A DNA stretch of 5,094 nt, taken from positions 1 to 5,094 of the forward strand of contig JAHFCA010000115.1 in assembly GCA_023249715.1 (NCBI GenBank), in the 5' to 3' direction. The DNA is from Elusimicrobiota bacterium. GTDB lineage: Bacteria > Elusimicrobiota > Elusimicrobia > 2-02-FULL-39-32. Made by a program: the position numbers and the translations under genes. Below are positions 1 through 5,003 of the stretch, piece by piece. Below the pieces are notes generated by a model, which saw only the letters and a program-made list of their open reading frames with translations, did not search any database and had not been told where the DNA came from. Position 1 is the first letter of the stretch, and every line of letters starts with the position of its first letter.

Positions 1-773
1 AAATCGAAATTTATAAGAGGGAAAGATTAAAAAATGTCCAAGAGCCAACCATCAATCGTGAACTTGCCTGTTTAAAGCATATCTTTACGAAAGCAATTGA
101 ATGGAATTACGTCAGTGAAAATCCGGTTAAGAAGGTTAAGTTATTTAATGAGAAAAACAGACGGCGGCTGCGCTACTTGGAATGGAACGAAATTAAAAGT
201 CTAGTGGATGCATGCGACCAGAAAATTAAGCCAATCGTTGTAACAGCTCTTCATACTGGAATGAGGCAAGGAGAAATCATAAAACTAAAGTGGTCCGATA
301 TCAATTTTAACCGCAGATTCATTATGATTGATAGAACGAAGAATAATGAAAAACGAGATATTCCAATGTCGGCCTATCTCACCGACATGCTTCTTGAATT
401 GAAACAGAAATCTCAAAGCGCCTATATCTTTGCAAATTCTTCAGGAAAATCGTTGAGCCGGTTTGGTTCTATACGTAAACAGTTCAATGACGCTGTAACA
501 AAAGCTGAGATTGAAAATTTCCATTTCCACGATTTAAGGCACACTTTTGCCTCACATTTAGTTATGGGAGGATTTGACCTTTTAACCGTAAAAGAATTAT
601 TGGGACATAAATCTCTAGAGATGACCTTGCGCTACGCGCATCTTTCTTCCGATCACAAGAGACTTGCAGTAGAGAGTGTAATCGGTTCAAAGTTTGGCAC
701 AAATATGGCACAAACCATAGATGCAAAGATATTGAAAGTCCAAAATAATTTAGCTAATCTCATTATAAAATGA
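1..773 (+). CDS. Tyrosine recombinase / phage-type integrase (5' end outside window)
   Basis: This is a site-specific DNA recombinase of the tyrosine (phage integrase) family, which cuts and rejoins DNA through a covalent 3'-phosphotyrosine. The frame is open from base 3 to the TGA at 771-773, giving 256 visible residues. A TTG at 177 could be read as a start, but the in-frame sequence before it encodes a typical core-binding domain (TINRELACLKHIF, then ENPVKKVK), so the true start lies left of the window. In visible numbering the catalytic set looks complete: Arg88 (HTGMRQGE), likely Lys113 in the beta hairpin, His176 and Arg179 (HDLRHTF), His202 (LLGHKS) and nucleophile Tyr211 (LRYAHL). A tail of about 45 residues follows the Tyr. 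The family is certain from these motifs. It resembles element integrases more than housekeeping XerC/D, but that is inference. The stop is 17 bases before a tRNA-Leu gene, a common neighbourhood for island integrases. Confidence 0.93.
   Translation, partial: IEIYKRERLKNVQEPTINRELACLKHIFTKAIEWNYVSENPVKKVKLFNEKNRRRLRYLEWNEIKSLVDACDQKIKPIVVTALHTGMRQGEIIKLKWSDINFNRRFIMIDRTKNNEKRDIPMSAYLTDMLLELKQKSQSAYIFANSSGKSLSRFGSIRKQFNDAVTKAEIENFHFHDLRHTFASHLVMGGFDLLTVKELLGHKSLEMTLRYAHLSSDHKRLAVESVIGSKFGTNMAQTIDAKILKVQNNLANLIIK
764..769 (+). promoter_or_regulatory. Possible -10 element for tRNA-Leu(UAA)
   Basis: TATAAA overlaps the last codons of the integrase and lies 21 bases before the tRNA 5' end, so transcription could start near 776. 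No convincing -35 lies at 16-18 bases; the best nearby hexamer, TTGAAA at 732-737, is 26 bases away. The tRNA could instead be read through from the integrase. This is a weak call. Confidence 0.3.
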
Positions 774-790
774 GTGTGATTTTAGTTATC

Positions 791-876
791 GGGCGGGTGG
801 CGGAACTGGCAGACGCACAGGACTTAAAATCCTGACTTCGGCAACGAGGGTGAGGGTTCGATTCCCTCCCCGCCCA
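791..876 (+). tRNA. tRNA-Leu (anticodon UAA)
   Basis: This is a class II tRNA that reads UUA (and UUG by wobble). The acceptor stem pairs GGGCGGG (791-797) with CCCGCCC (869-875), and the discriminator is A at 876, as expected for leucine. The anticodon stem CAGGA/TCCTG (818-822/830-834) closes the loop CTTAAAA, with anticodon TAA at 825-827. A long variable arm (about 835-851) and the T arm GAGGG-TTCGATT-CCCTC (852-868) follow. CCA is not encoded; the next bases are A's of the terminator, so CCA must be added enzymatically. The gene sits between the integrase stop and a strong hairpin. Confidence 0.97.
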
Positions 877-919
877 AAAAAATAGTGACAGTCACTGGAG
901 TGACTGCCACTATTTTTTT
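876..919. terminator. Bidirectional intrinsic terminator between tRNA-Leu(UAA) and the LTXXQ gene
   Basis: A near-perfect inverted repeat has arms at 881-895 and 900-914 around the loop TGGA (896-899). The only mismatch is A888 against C907. The stem is extended by an A-run on the left (876-882) and a T-run on the right (913-919), so the RNA from either strand ends in a hairpin followed by U's. On the + strand it ends the tRNA-Leu(UAA) transcript. On the - strand it lies about 15 bases beyond the stop of the LTXXQ gene and ends the leftward operon. Confidence 0.9.
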
Positions 920-934
920 ACAGAATTGCGATGT

Positions 935-1288
935 TTATTTTTTATCGCTGCAGCAGCCCATATTGCATTGCTCTCCATCCTTATGCATATGACCCTGACG
1001 CTTGCTATGGAAAGATTCAAACTTTTTCTTTTGCTCTTCCGTTAAAACTCCTTTAACTTTTTCTTGAGTGGAAGTCATAATCTCCATCATTTTTTGTTTC
1101 TTTTCTTCCATTATTTTTTTAATCTGTTCTTTTTGATCCTCGGTTAAATTGAGTTCTTTAGCCATTTTATCCATAGATACGCCACTCTCTAGTTCCCCAT
1201 GATGGGCATGGTCGTGCTCTCCATAGATAACCGATCCTAGGGATAACCCTAGACTTAACATTAAACTCACAATTATTGTTTTCTTCAT
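935..1288 (-). CDS. Small exported LTXXQ-motif protein (Spy/CpxP-like), His/Cys-rich
   Basis: This 117-residue protein is predicted to be exported. Residues 1-22 form a signal peptide (MKKTII, then a hydrophobic Leu/Ser core). A His-rich stretch follows (His25, 27, 29, 30). The helical body carries two LTXXQ motifs, LTEDQ at 48-52 and LTEEQ at 82-86, the hallmark of the Spy/CpxP periplasmic family, whose members act as stress chaperones or metal-response modulators. The tail adds His94, His100, His102 and Cys108, Cys112, Cys113 (CNMGCC), which could bind a metal. The ATG at 1288 is chosen because AAAGGAG lies 5 bases before it and the signal peptide begins there; a longer in-frame ATG at 1399 would translate through a tRNA gene. 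The start is only 22 bases after the 3' end of tRNA-Leu(CAA), with no terminator between, so co-transcription is likely. A chaperone or metal-binding role is inferred from the family and residues. Confidence 0.88.
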   Translation of the reverse strand: MKKTIIVSLMLSLGLSLGSVIYGEHDHAHHGELESGVSMDKMAKELNLTEDQKEQIKKIMEEKKQKMMEIMTSTQEKVKGVLTEEQKKKFESFHSKRQGHMHKDGEQCNMGCCSDKK

Positions 1289-1293
1289 AGTAA

Positions 1294-1300
1294 CTCCTTT
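1294..1300 (-). promoter_or_regulatory. Ribosome binding site that fixes the LTXXQ gene start
   Basis: AAAGGAG on the minus strand lies 5 bases before the ATG at 1288. It is in the 22-base spacer after tRNA-Leu(CAA), so it would survive as the whole 5' leader after tRNA 3' processing. Confidence 0.85.
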
Positions 1301-1310
1301 TTTTATATTT

Positions 1311-1394
1311 TGCCCGGAGAGGGAATCGAACCCACACGCCCCAAAGGGCATAAGATTTTGAGTCTTACGCGTCTGCCAGTTCCGCCATCCGGGC
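1311..1394 (-). tRNA. tRNA-Leu (anticodon CAA)
   Basis: This is a class II tRNA reading UUG. The acceptor stem GCCCGGA (1394-1388) pairs with TCCGGGC (1318-1312), and the discriminator A is at 1311. The anticodon stem TAAGA/TCTTA closes the loop CTCAAAA with anticodon CAA at 1360-1358. The long variable arm is a stable GCCC/GGGC hairpin, and the T loop is TTCGATT. No CCA is encoded. The D-arm region TGGCGGAACTGGCAGACGC is identical to that of tRNA-Leu(UAA). It lies 15 bases after tRNA-Gly and 22 bases before the LTXXQ gene, in the same direction. Confidence 0.97.
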
Positions 1395-1409
1395 TTCATC
1401 TAAAACTCA

Positions 1410-1480
1410 AGCGGGTGATGGGAATCGGACCCACGTCAAAAGCTTGGGAAGCTTTCATTCTACCATTGAACTACACCCGC
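1410..1480 (-). tRNA. tRNA-Gly (anticodon CCC)
   Basis: This 71-base tRNA reads GGG. The acceptor stem GCGGGTG (1480-1474) pairs with CACCCGC (1417-1411), and the discriminator is U (1410), usual for bacterial glycine tRNA. The anticodon stem AAAGC/GCTTT closes the loop TTCCCAA, with anticodon CCC at 1448-1446. The D arm contains TTCAATGGTAGAA and the T loop is TCCGATT. CCA is not encoded. It is the first gene of the tRNA-Gly, tRNA-Leu, LTXXQ unit. Confidence 0.96.
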
Positions 1481-1492
1481 GTTAATCTATAA

Positions 1493-1521
1493 ATTTTATC
1501 ATAACAAACTCTATATCCCAA
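1493..1521 (-). promoter_or_regulatory. Likely sigma70-type promoter for the tRNA-Gly/tRNA-Leu/LTXXQ unit
   Basis: On the minus strand TTGGGA (1521-1516) is followed after exactly 17 bases by TAAAAT (1498-1493), a 4/6 and 5/6 match to the -35 and -10 consensus. Transcription would start near 1486, giving a short leader before tRNA-Gly at 1480. The -35 box overlaps the last codons of the DUF4404-like gene. The tRNAs could also be reached by read-through from the upstream operon, since no terminator is seen between them. Confidence 0.55.
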
Positions 1522-1759
1522 TCCGGGCAAGGAGGTTGCAGAGTTCGTTAACGGCTGCCGCAAGTTTGGGATGGGTTGATTCAAAATCCTGAACGGAAGT
1601 AGAAATCCCTTCCAAAGAAATTTCCAACTGTTTATGCGTTTTAGAAATTTCGTTGGCCTCCTTTTTTAACTGGCTTAAAAGTTTTAATAATTTTTTCTTT
1701 TCTTTTGAATCAATTTTATTGATCAATTTTTCAAACTGAATGAGAGTATCTTTTAGCAC
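1511..1759 (-). CDS. Small DUF4404-like coiled-coil protein
   Basis: This 82-residue protein has no signal peptide or membrane segment, so it is probably cytoplasmic. Residues 1-55 are rich in Lys, Glu, Leu and Ile with helical spacing (KKKLLKLLSQLKKE), suggesting a coiled coil. The end, FESTHPKLAAAVNELCNLL then ARIGI, closely resembles the conserved C-terminus of the DUF4404 family as I recall it ('F-E-x-x-H-P-x-L-x-A' and a final '-x-x-G-I'). The function of that family is not known to me. The start is a GTG at 1759, supported by AAAGGAG 7 bases before it. This ribosome site overlaps the stop codon of the M23 gene, and the gap is 12 bases, so the two genes are in one operon and probably translationally coupled. 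The 3' end overlaps the -35 box of the tRNA promoter. Family membership is from memory of the motif only. Confidence 0.78.
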   Translation of the reverse strand: MLKDTLIQFEKLINKIDSKEKKKLLKLLSQLKKEANEISKTHKQLEISLEGISTSVQDFESTHPKLAAAVNELCNLLARIGI

Positions 1760-1766
1760 AATTTTA

Positions 1767-1773
1767 CTCCTTT
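1767..1773 (-). promoter_or_regulatory. Ribosome binding site supporting the GTG start at 1759
   Basis: AAAGGAG on the minus strand overlaps the TAA stop of the M23 gene (1774-1772) and precedes the GTG start by 7 bases. Ribosomes ending the upstream gene are in position to restart here. Confidence 0.8.
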
Positions 1774-3025
1774 ATGATTTTAAAGATTGGCGGGAAGCCA
1801 AGGGACCTGTTTCTTTTATGACGACCGACTTATTATCTTTTGTAATCAGCCCCTCCAATTGCATTGCGTTTCTTTTCCTCACTCGCTCAAACGCTTTTAA
1901 CTCTGCGGCATCCGTAATTACCATTGCAGACGGTAAATTAAGCCGTAAAAAGTTAATCATGACTCCATTCTTTTCGACTGCAAAGTGAAGGTGCGGCCCT
2001 GTAGAAAGACCGGTAGAACCTACATATCCTATCACTTGTCCTTGTCTTATGGGACTCCCTATCCGAACTCCCATCGCATAGCGGGAAAGATGCCCATAGA
2101 TGGAACTATAAGAAGAATTGCGATGTCGAATTTTTATCATATTCCCATTTCCCCCTTTCCAACCCTTATAGACGATTTCTCCATCTCCCACGCTAGAAAC
2201 AGGTGTCCCGTGTGCCGCCACATAATCAATGCCATGGTGCGGCCTATAAATACGAAGAATCGGGTGATAGCGGCGACGACTAAAATAAGAAGAGATACGG
2301 CTAAACTTTAAGGGCGCTCTTAAAAATTGGCGCTGCAGCGATTTTCCTTCCGGCAAATAGAAATCTCCTCTGTAACGGGAGGCGAGCAATTTTTTTGTTT
2401 CGACGCCGTTATAGAGAGCGGCGATAATTTCTCCGTCCATAGTGCCGCGATCGCTTTTTTTTCGTTTCCATAAAACTTTAAATTCGTCTCCCGCTCTGGG
2501 CTCCGTAAGAAAGTCTATTTGCCAGGCGAATATGTCGGTAAATTTTATAATCATCTCGGGAGACATCCCTTGCTTTGCCATCGCTTCCCATAGAGAAGTC
2601 TGAATGGTTCCCGCCAGCCCCATCGTGACTTCTTCACTGGGCTTTTCTAGTTTTATCGCTTTATATCCTTGAGTGCTGGCAGTGACCGCGTAATAGTTAA
2701 TAGGATCTACCCAATAATGCAGCCTAACAAACTTGCCAGAAGTGGACCGGTAAATTTCATAGGGATCCCCTACCCGACTATAACGCAAATTATAAACGGG
2801 ATGGAAAGAATTCAATATGGCATGTACTTCTTCATTTTTTAGTCCTTGACGCACCAATATTTGAGGGAGCGATCCCCCACTGGGAATAGTCCCAGTAGAA
2901 ACAAGAATGTTAGAAGAATCTTTTTCTTTTTTTTGTTTGCTGTTTCTTATAGGGCTTTTTAAGAGGAGTATCGCTAGAAGGGTTAAACCGATGGAAATCT
3001 TGAGAATGCTTACATTACGACTCAT
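1772..3025 (-). CDS. M23-family peptidoglycan endopeptidase, MepM-like, membrane-anchored
   Basis: This 417-residue protein is a zinc metallopeptidase (LytM/M23 domain) predicted to cut peptide cross-links in the cell wall from the periplasmic side. A signal anchor spans about residues 6-22. Residues 45-115 resemble the OapA/LysM-like region of MepM-type proteins (IPSGGSLPQILVRQG). A middle region (about 130-235) with FAWQIDFLTEPRAGDEF is also typical of that architecture. The catalytic domain (about 240-365) is intact: HHGID supplies His263 and Asp267, YGHLS supplies His312, and TGPHLHF supplies His345 and His347. A C-terminal extension (365-417) is basic and of unknown role. It could act as an active hydrolase in wall growth or division; the substrate is inferred from the family. 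The ATG at 3025 lies inside the end of the PHP gene (11-base overlap) and has no clear ribosome site, so translation is probably coupled. Confidence 0.93.
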   Translation of the reverse strand: MSRNVSILKISIGLTLLAILLLKSPIRNSKQKKEKDSSNILVSTGTIPSGGSLPQILVRQGLKNEEVHAILNSFHPVYNLRYSRVGDPYEIYRSTSGKFVRLHYWVDPINYYAVTASTQGYKAIKLEKPSEEVTMGLAGTIQTSLWEAMAKQGMSPEMIIKFTDIFAWQIDFLTEPRAGDEFKVLWKRKKSDRGTMDGEIIAALYNGVETKKLLASRYRGDFYLPEGKSLQRQFLRAPLKFSRISSYFSRRRYHPILRIYRPHHGIDYVAAHGTPVSSVGDGEIVYKGWKGGNGNMIKIRHRNSSYSSIYGHLSRYAMGVRIGSPIRQGQVIGYVGSTGLSTGPHLHFAVEKNGVMINFLRLNLPSAMVITDAAELKAFERVRKRNAMQLEGLITKDNKSVVIKETGPLASRQSLKS

Positions 3026-4256
3026 TTTTGTTTTTTATACTAAATTTTAAAATGAAAACCAACGGGATCCAAATCCACAAAAGTGTTATAGCGGCTAATT
3101 GCCAAGAAAGCGATTTACAGACTTCCCCTATCTGAAAAAAAGAATCCAGATAATGGCGCGCCCCAAAAGGACGCGCCTCATGTTTCACACGGACCAACAC
3201 TTTCACGGCATTAAATTTTTCTCTATTTATTTGGTTTAGTATCGTTTGTTCTAAGTCAGAAGAAGAAAGCGATCGCCAGTTAGGAATTTTCATCAAATTC
3301 CACACATAACAGGTAGAACCCCAACCATGATTATCGGAAATACCGGTTACAACTAAATTTCTTTTTCGGGCTAAATGGATAATAGCCTGTCTGAATTCTA
3401 TGGGAAAATCTAAAGCCAGAGGAGCGCTATTGGCAATTTCAAACCCATCGATTCCCCAATCCACAAATTTTTCCAGACTATCCCCCCAATGATAAAACCA
3501 ATATTCGGGAAGGCTGGCGATGACGACGCGGGGAGTGACACTCTTCATTTCCCGAACAAATTTTTCTATTCCTCCTAACCCATCATCATAGGGCTGATTG
3601 GGAACAACTGCCCTATTCCCCAAAAGCACCCAATGAGATCGATACAAACTGACTTCTTCCCCGTGTAACGCCTTGACTCCTTTATGATCCAGTGGAACTA
3701 ACTCGGGGAAAACATTGTGATCCGTTATAAATGCGGAATGGAACCCGGCGCCTGCATGCCAATTTAAGTTCTTTTGGATAGAAAAAGATTTTCTGGCGTC
3801 CCACGAATTTTGCGTGTGGGTGTGGAAATCCACCACAATAGTGTCCGGGTCTTGCGCCTTAAGAGCCGCCATTGGGCGAGGAACCAAAATGACCGCGGCA
3901 TAAAGCAGTGTTATGAATCCCTCGAACAAAAATAAGAATCCAATCTCTTTTAATATTAGCTTTATCCCAAAAGAACTTCCCGATTTTAGATAGAACCGTA
4001 TCCATAACCAAAGAACAGTAACGGTGACAATAAAAGTGATATGTTGCTCCAGACTAAGAATGGTAAGGTGATCGGCAAAAAGAAAAAAAGGAGCAAAAAG
4101 AGAATAAAGAAAAGGATAGGTTAGAACCGTATCCCTCGAGAATTTATCGGTAACAAGATCTTTTAGGGTATTGGGGTAAGAAAAAATTTGGCCTAAGATT
4201 AAAACTAGGGTAAAAAGAGAGGCAAATCCAAGGAGGAGTTTTTGGTTTCTCTTCAC
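3015..4256 (-). CDS. Membrane-anchored PHP-domain phosphoesterase-like protein
   Basis: This 413-residue protein has about four hydrophobic segments at the N-terminus (roughly 7-25, 45-62, 70-90, 100-125), a PHP domain (about 138-355), and one C-terminal membrane segment (about 384-405) with a basic tail. PHP domains use a metal cluster to hydrolyse phosphoesters. Visible motifs are VDFHTHT (His145, His147), Asp153, ITDHN (Asp179, His180), GEE (Glu200), SHWVLLG (His208) and SDNH (Asp308, His310). The usual 'A-H-P' motif reads IASLP, so its His appears replaced by Leu249. Substrate is unknown. The side of the membrane is unclear, because the basic loop at 87-103 and the basic C-terminus disagree with a simple N-in four-helix model. 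The GTG at 4256 begins 3 bases after the SDR stop; AGGAG lies 14 bases upstream, rather far. The 3' end overlaps the M23 start by 11 bases. Confidence 0.87.
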   Translation of the reverse strand: MKRNQKLLLGFASLFTLVLILGQIFSYPNTLKDLVTDKFSRDTVLTYPFLYSLFAPFFLFADHLTILSLEQHITFIVTVTVLWLWIRFYLKSGSSFGIKLILKEIGFLFLFEGFITLLYAAVILVPRPMAALKAQDPDTIVVDFHTHTQNSWDARKSFSIQKNLNWHAGAGFHSAFITDHNVFPELVPLDHKGVKALHGEEVSLYRSHWVLLGNRAVVPNQPYDDGLGGIEKFVREMKSVTPRVVIASLPEYWFYHWGDSLEKFVDWGIDGFEIANSAPLALDFPIEFRQAIIHLARKRNLVVTGISDNHGWGSTCYVWNLMKIPNWRSLSSSDLEQTILNQINREKFNAVKVLVRVKHEARPFGARHYLDSFFQIGEVCKSLSWQLAAITLLWIWIPLVFILKFSIKNKNES

Positions 4257-4259
4257 ATT

Positions 4260-5003
4260 CTAAGGTCTTACTCCTACACTAATGCCGCCGTCTATGGCTA
4301 AGGTGGACCCCGTGACCCAGCTCGATTCGTCGCTGGCGAAGTAGAGCACAGAAAAAGCGATATCTTCGGGCAGGCCGCTTCTGTGAAGTTTTGGATTGGT
4401 ATGAATGGGATGTTTTCCCAAACTATGAATTTCGTGTGAAATAGGCCCAGGACAAACGCAATTGACACGGATCTTATAGGGGCTTAGCTCTAACGCTAAA
4501 CTTTTTGTTAAAGAAATCACGCCCGCCTTTGATGCGTTGTAATGCGCCATATTTTTGGAATGGAAAAAATGGCCGTAAATAGCCGCCGTTAAAATAATAG
4601 AACCGGACCCATTTTTTATTAAATGAGGCAGCGCTGTTTTTACGGTAATGAACTTAGATTTTAAATTGACATCGAACATACTATCCCAATTTTTTTCATC
4701 CATTTTTTCAAAAGGAACGGTGGCATAGCCACCCATATTGCAGTGGAGTATATCTATTTTTCCAAAACTCTTTTCCACATGGTCTAAACTTTTTTTCGCT
4801 TCCATAACATGAGAAAGATTGGCCACAAGAGGAATCGCCTCCCCTCCTCTTTCTTCTATAAGAGCGGCCGTTTCTTGAATGCTTTCTTTGGTGCGGGACA
4901 GGAGGGCCACCTTCGCTCCTTCTTGGGCAAAGAGCAAAGCAGTAGCGCGGCCAATGCCCTTACCCGCCCCGGCGATAACCGCTACTTTATTTTGTAGGCG
5001 CAT
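4260..5003 (-). CDS. SDR-family oxidoreductase (FabG-like fold), atypical active site
   Basis: This 247-residue protein is a classical short-chain dehydrogenase/reductase with a Rossmann fold binding NAD(P). The nucleotide-binding motif is AGAGKGIG (11-18), followed by an Arg-containing LLSRT at the end of beta-2, which suggests NADP preference. HCNMGG (87-92) replaces the usual NNAG. Asn113 (DVNLKS), Tyr155 and Lys159 (YNASK) are present, as are PGPI near 195-198 and the C-terminal VTGSTLAIDGG. The segment that normally carries the catalytic Ser reads TAAIYG (139-144), so Ser is apparently Ala141. Substrate is not predictable. The ATG at 5003 is chosen because MRLQNKVAVI is a normal SDR start; the longer ATG at 5057 would add 18 residues that overlap the upstream gene in another frame. 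The start overlaps the end of the GDPD gene by 17 bases and lacks a ribosome site, consistent with coupling. The PHP gene follows after 3 bases. Confidence 0.9.
   Translation of the reverse strand: MRLQNKVAVIAGAGKGIGRATALLFAQEGAKVALLSRTKESIQETAALIEERGGEAIPLVANLSHVMEAKKSLDHVEKSFGKIDILHCNMGGYATVPFEKMDEKNWDSMFDVNLKSKFITVKTALPHLIKNGSGSIILTAAIYGHFFHSKNMAHYNASKAGVISLTKSLALELSPYKIRVNCVCPGPISHEIHSLGKHPIHTNPKLHRSGLPEDIAFSVLYFASDESSWVTGSTLAIDGGISVGVRP

Noticed and set aside
177..179. TTG at 177 as the integrase start
   Set aside because: The same frame upstream encodes a recognisable core-binding domain back to the window edge.
1289..1399. N-terminal extension of the LTXXQ protein from an ATG at 1399
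   Set aside because: Those 37 codons translate the tRNA-Leu(CAA) gene (GWRNWQTRKTQ is a well-known tRNA-Leu artefact). The ATG at 1288 has its own AAAGGAG and begins a signal peptide.
1310..1492. 60-codon + strand frame
   Set aside because: It is the antisense of the tRNA-Leu(CAA) and tRNA-Gly genes and has no protein-like features.
1740..2311. Two + strand frames of 82 and 108 codons
   Set aside because: They are shadows opposite the M23 gene, whose catalytic motifs prove that the minus strand is the coding one.
4809..4997. 62-codon + strand frame
   Set aside because: It is a shadow opposite the N-terminal Rossmann part of the SDR gene.
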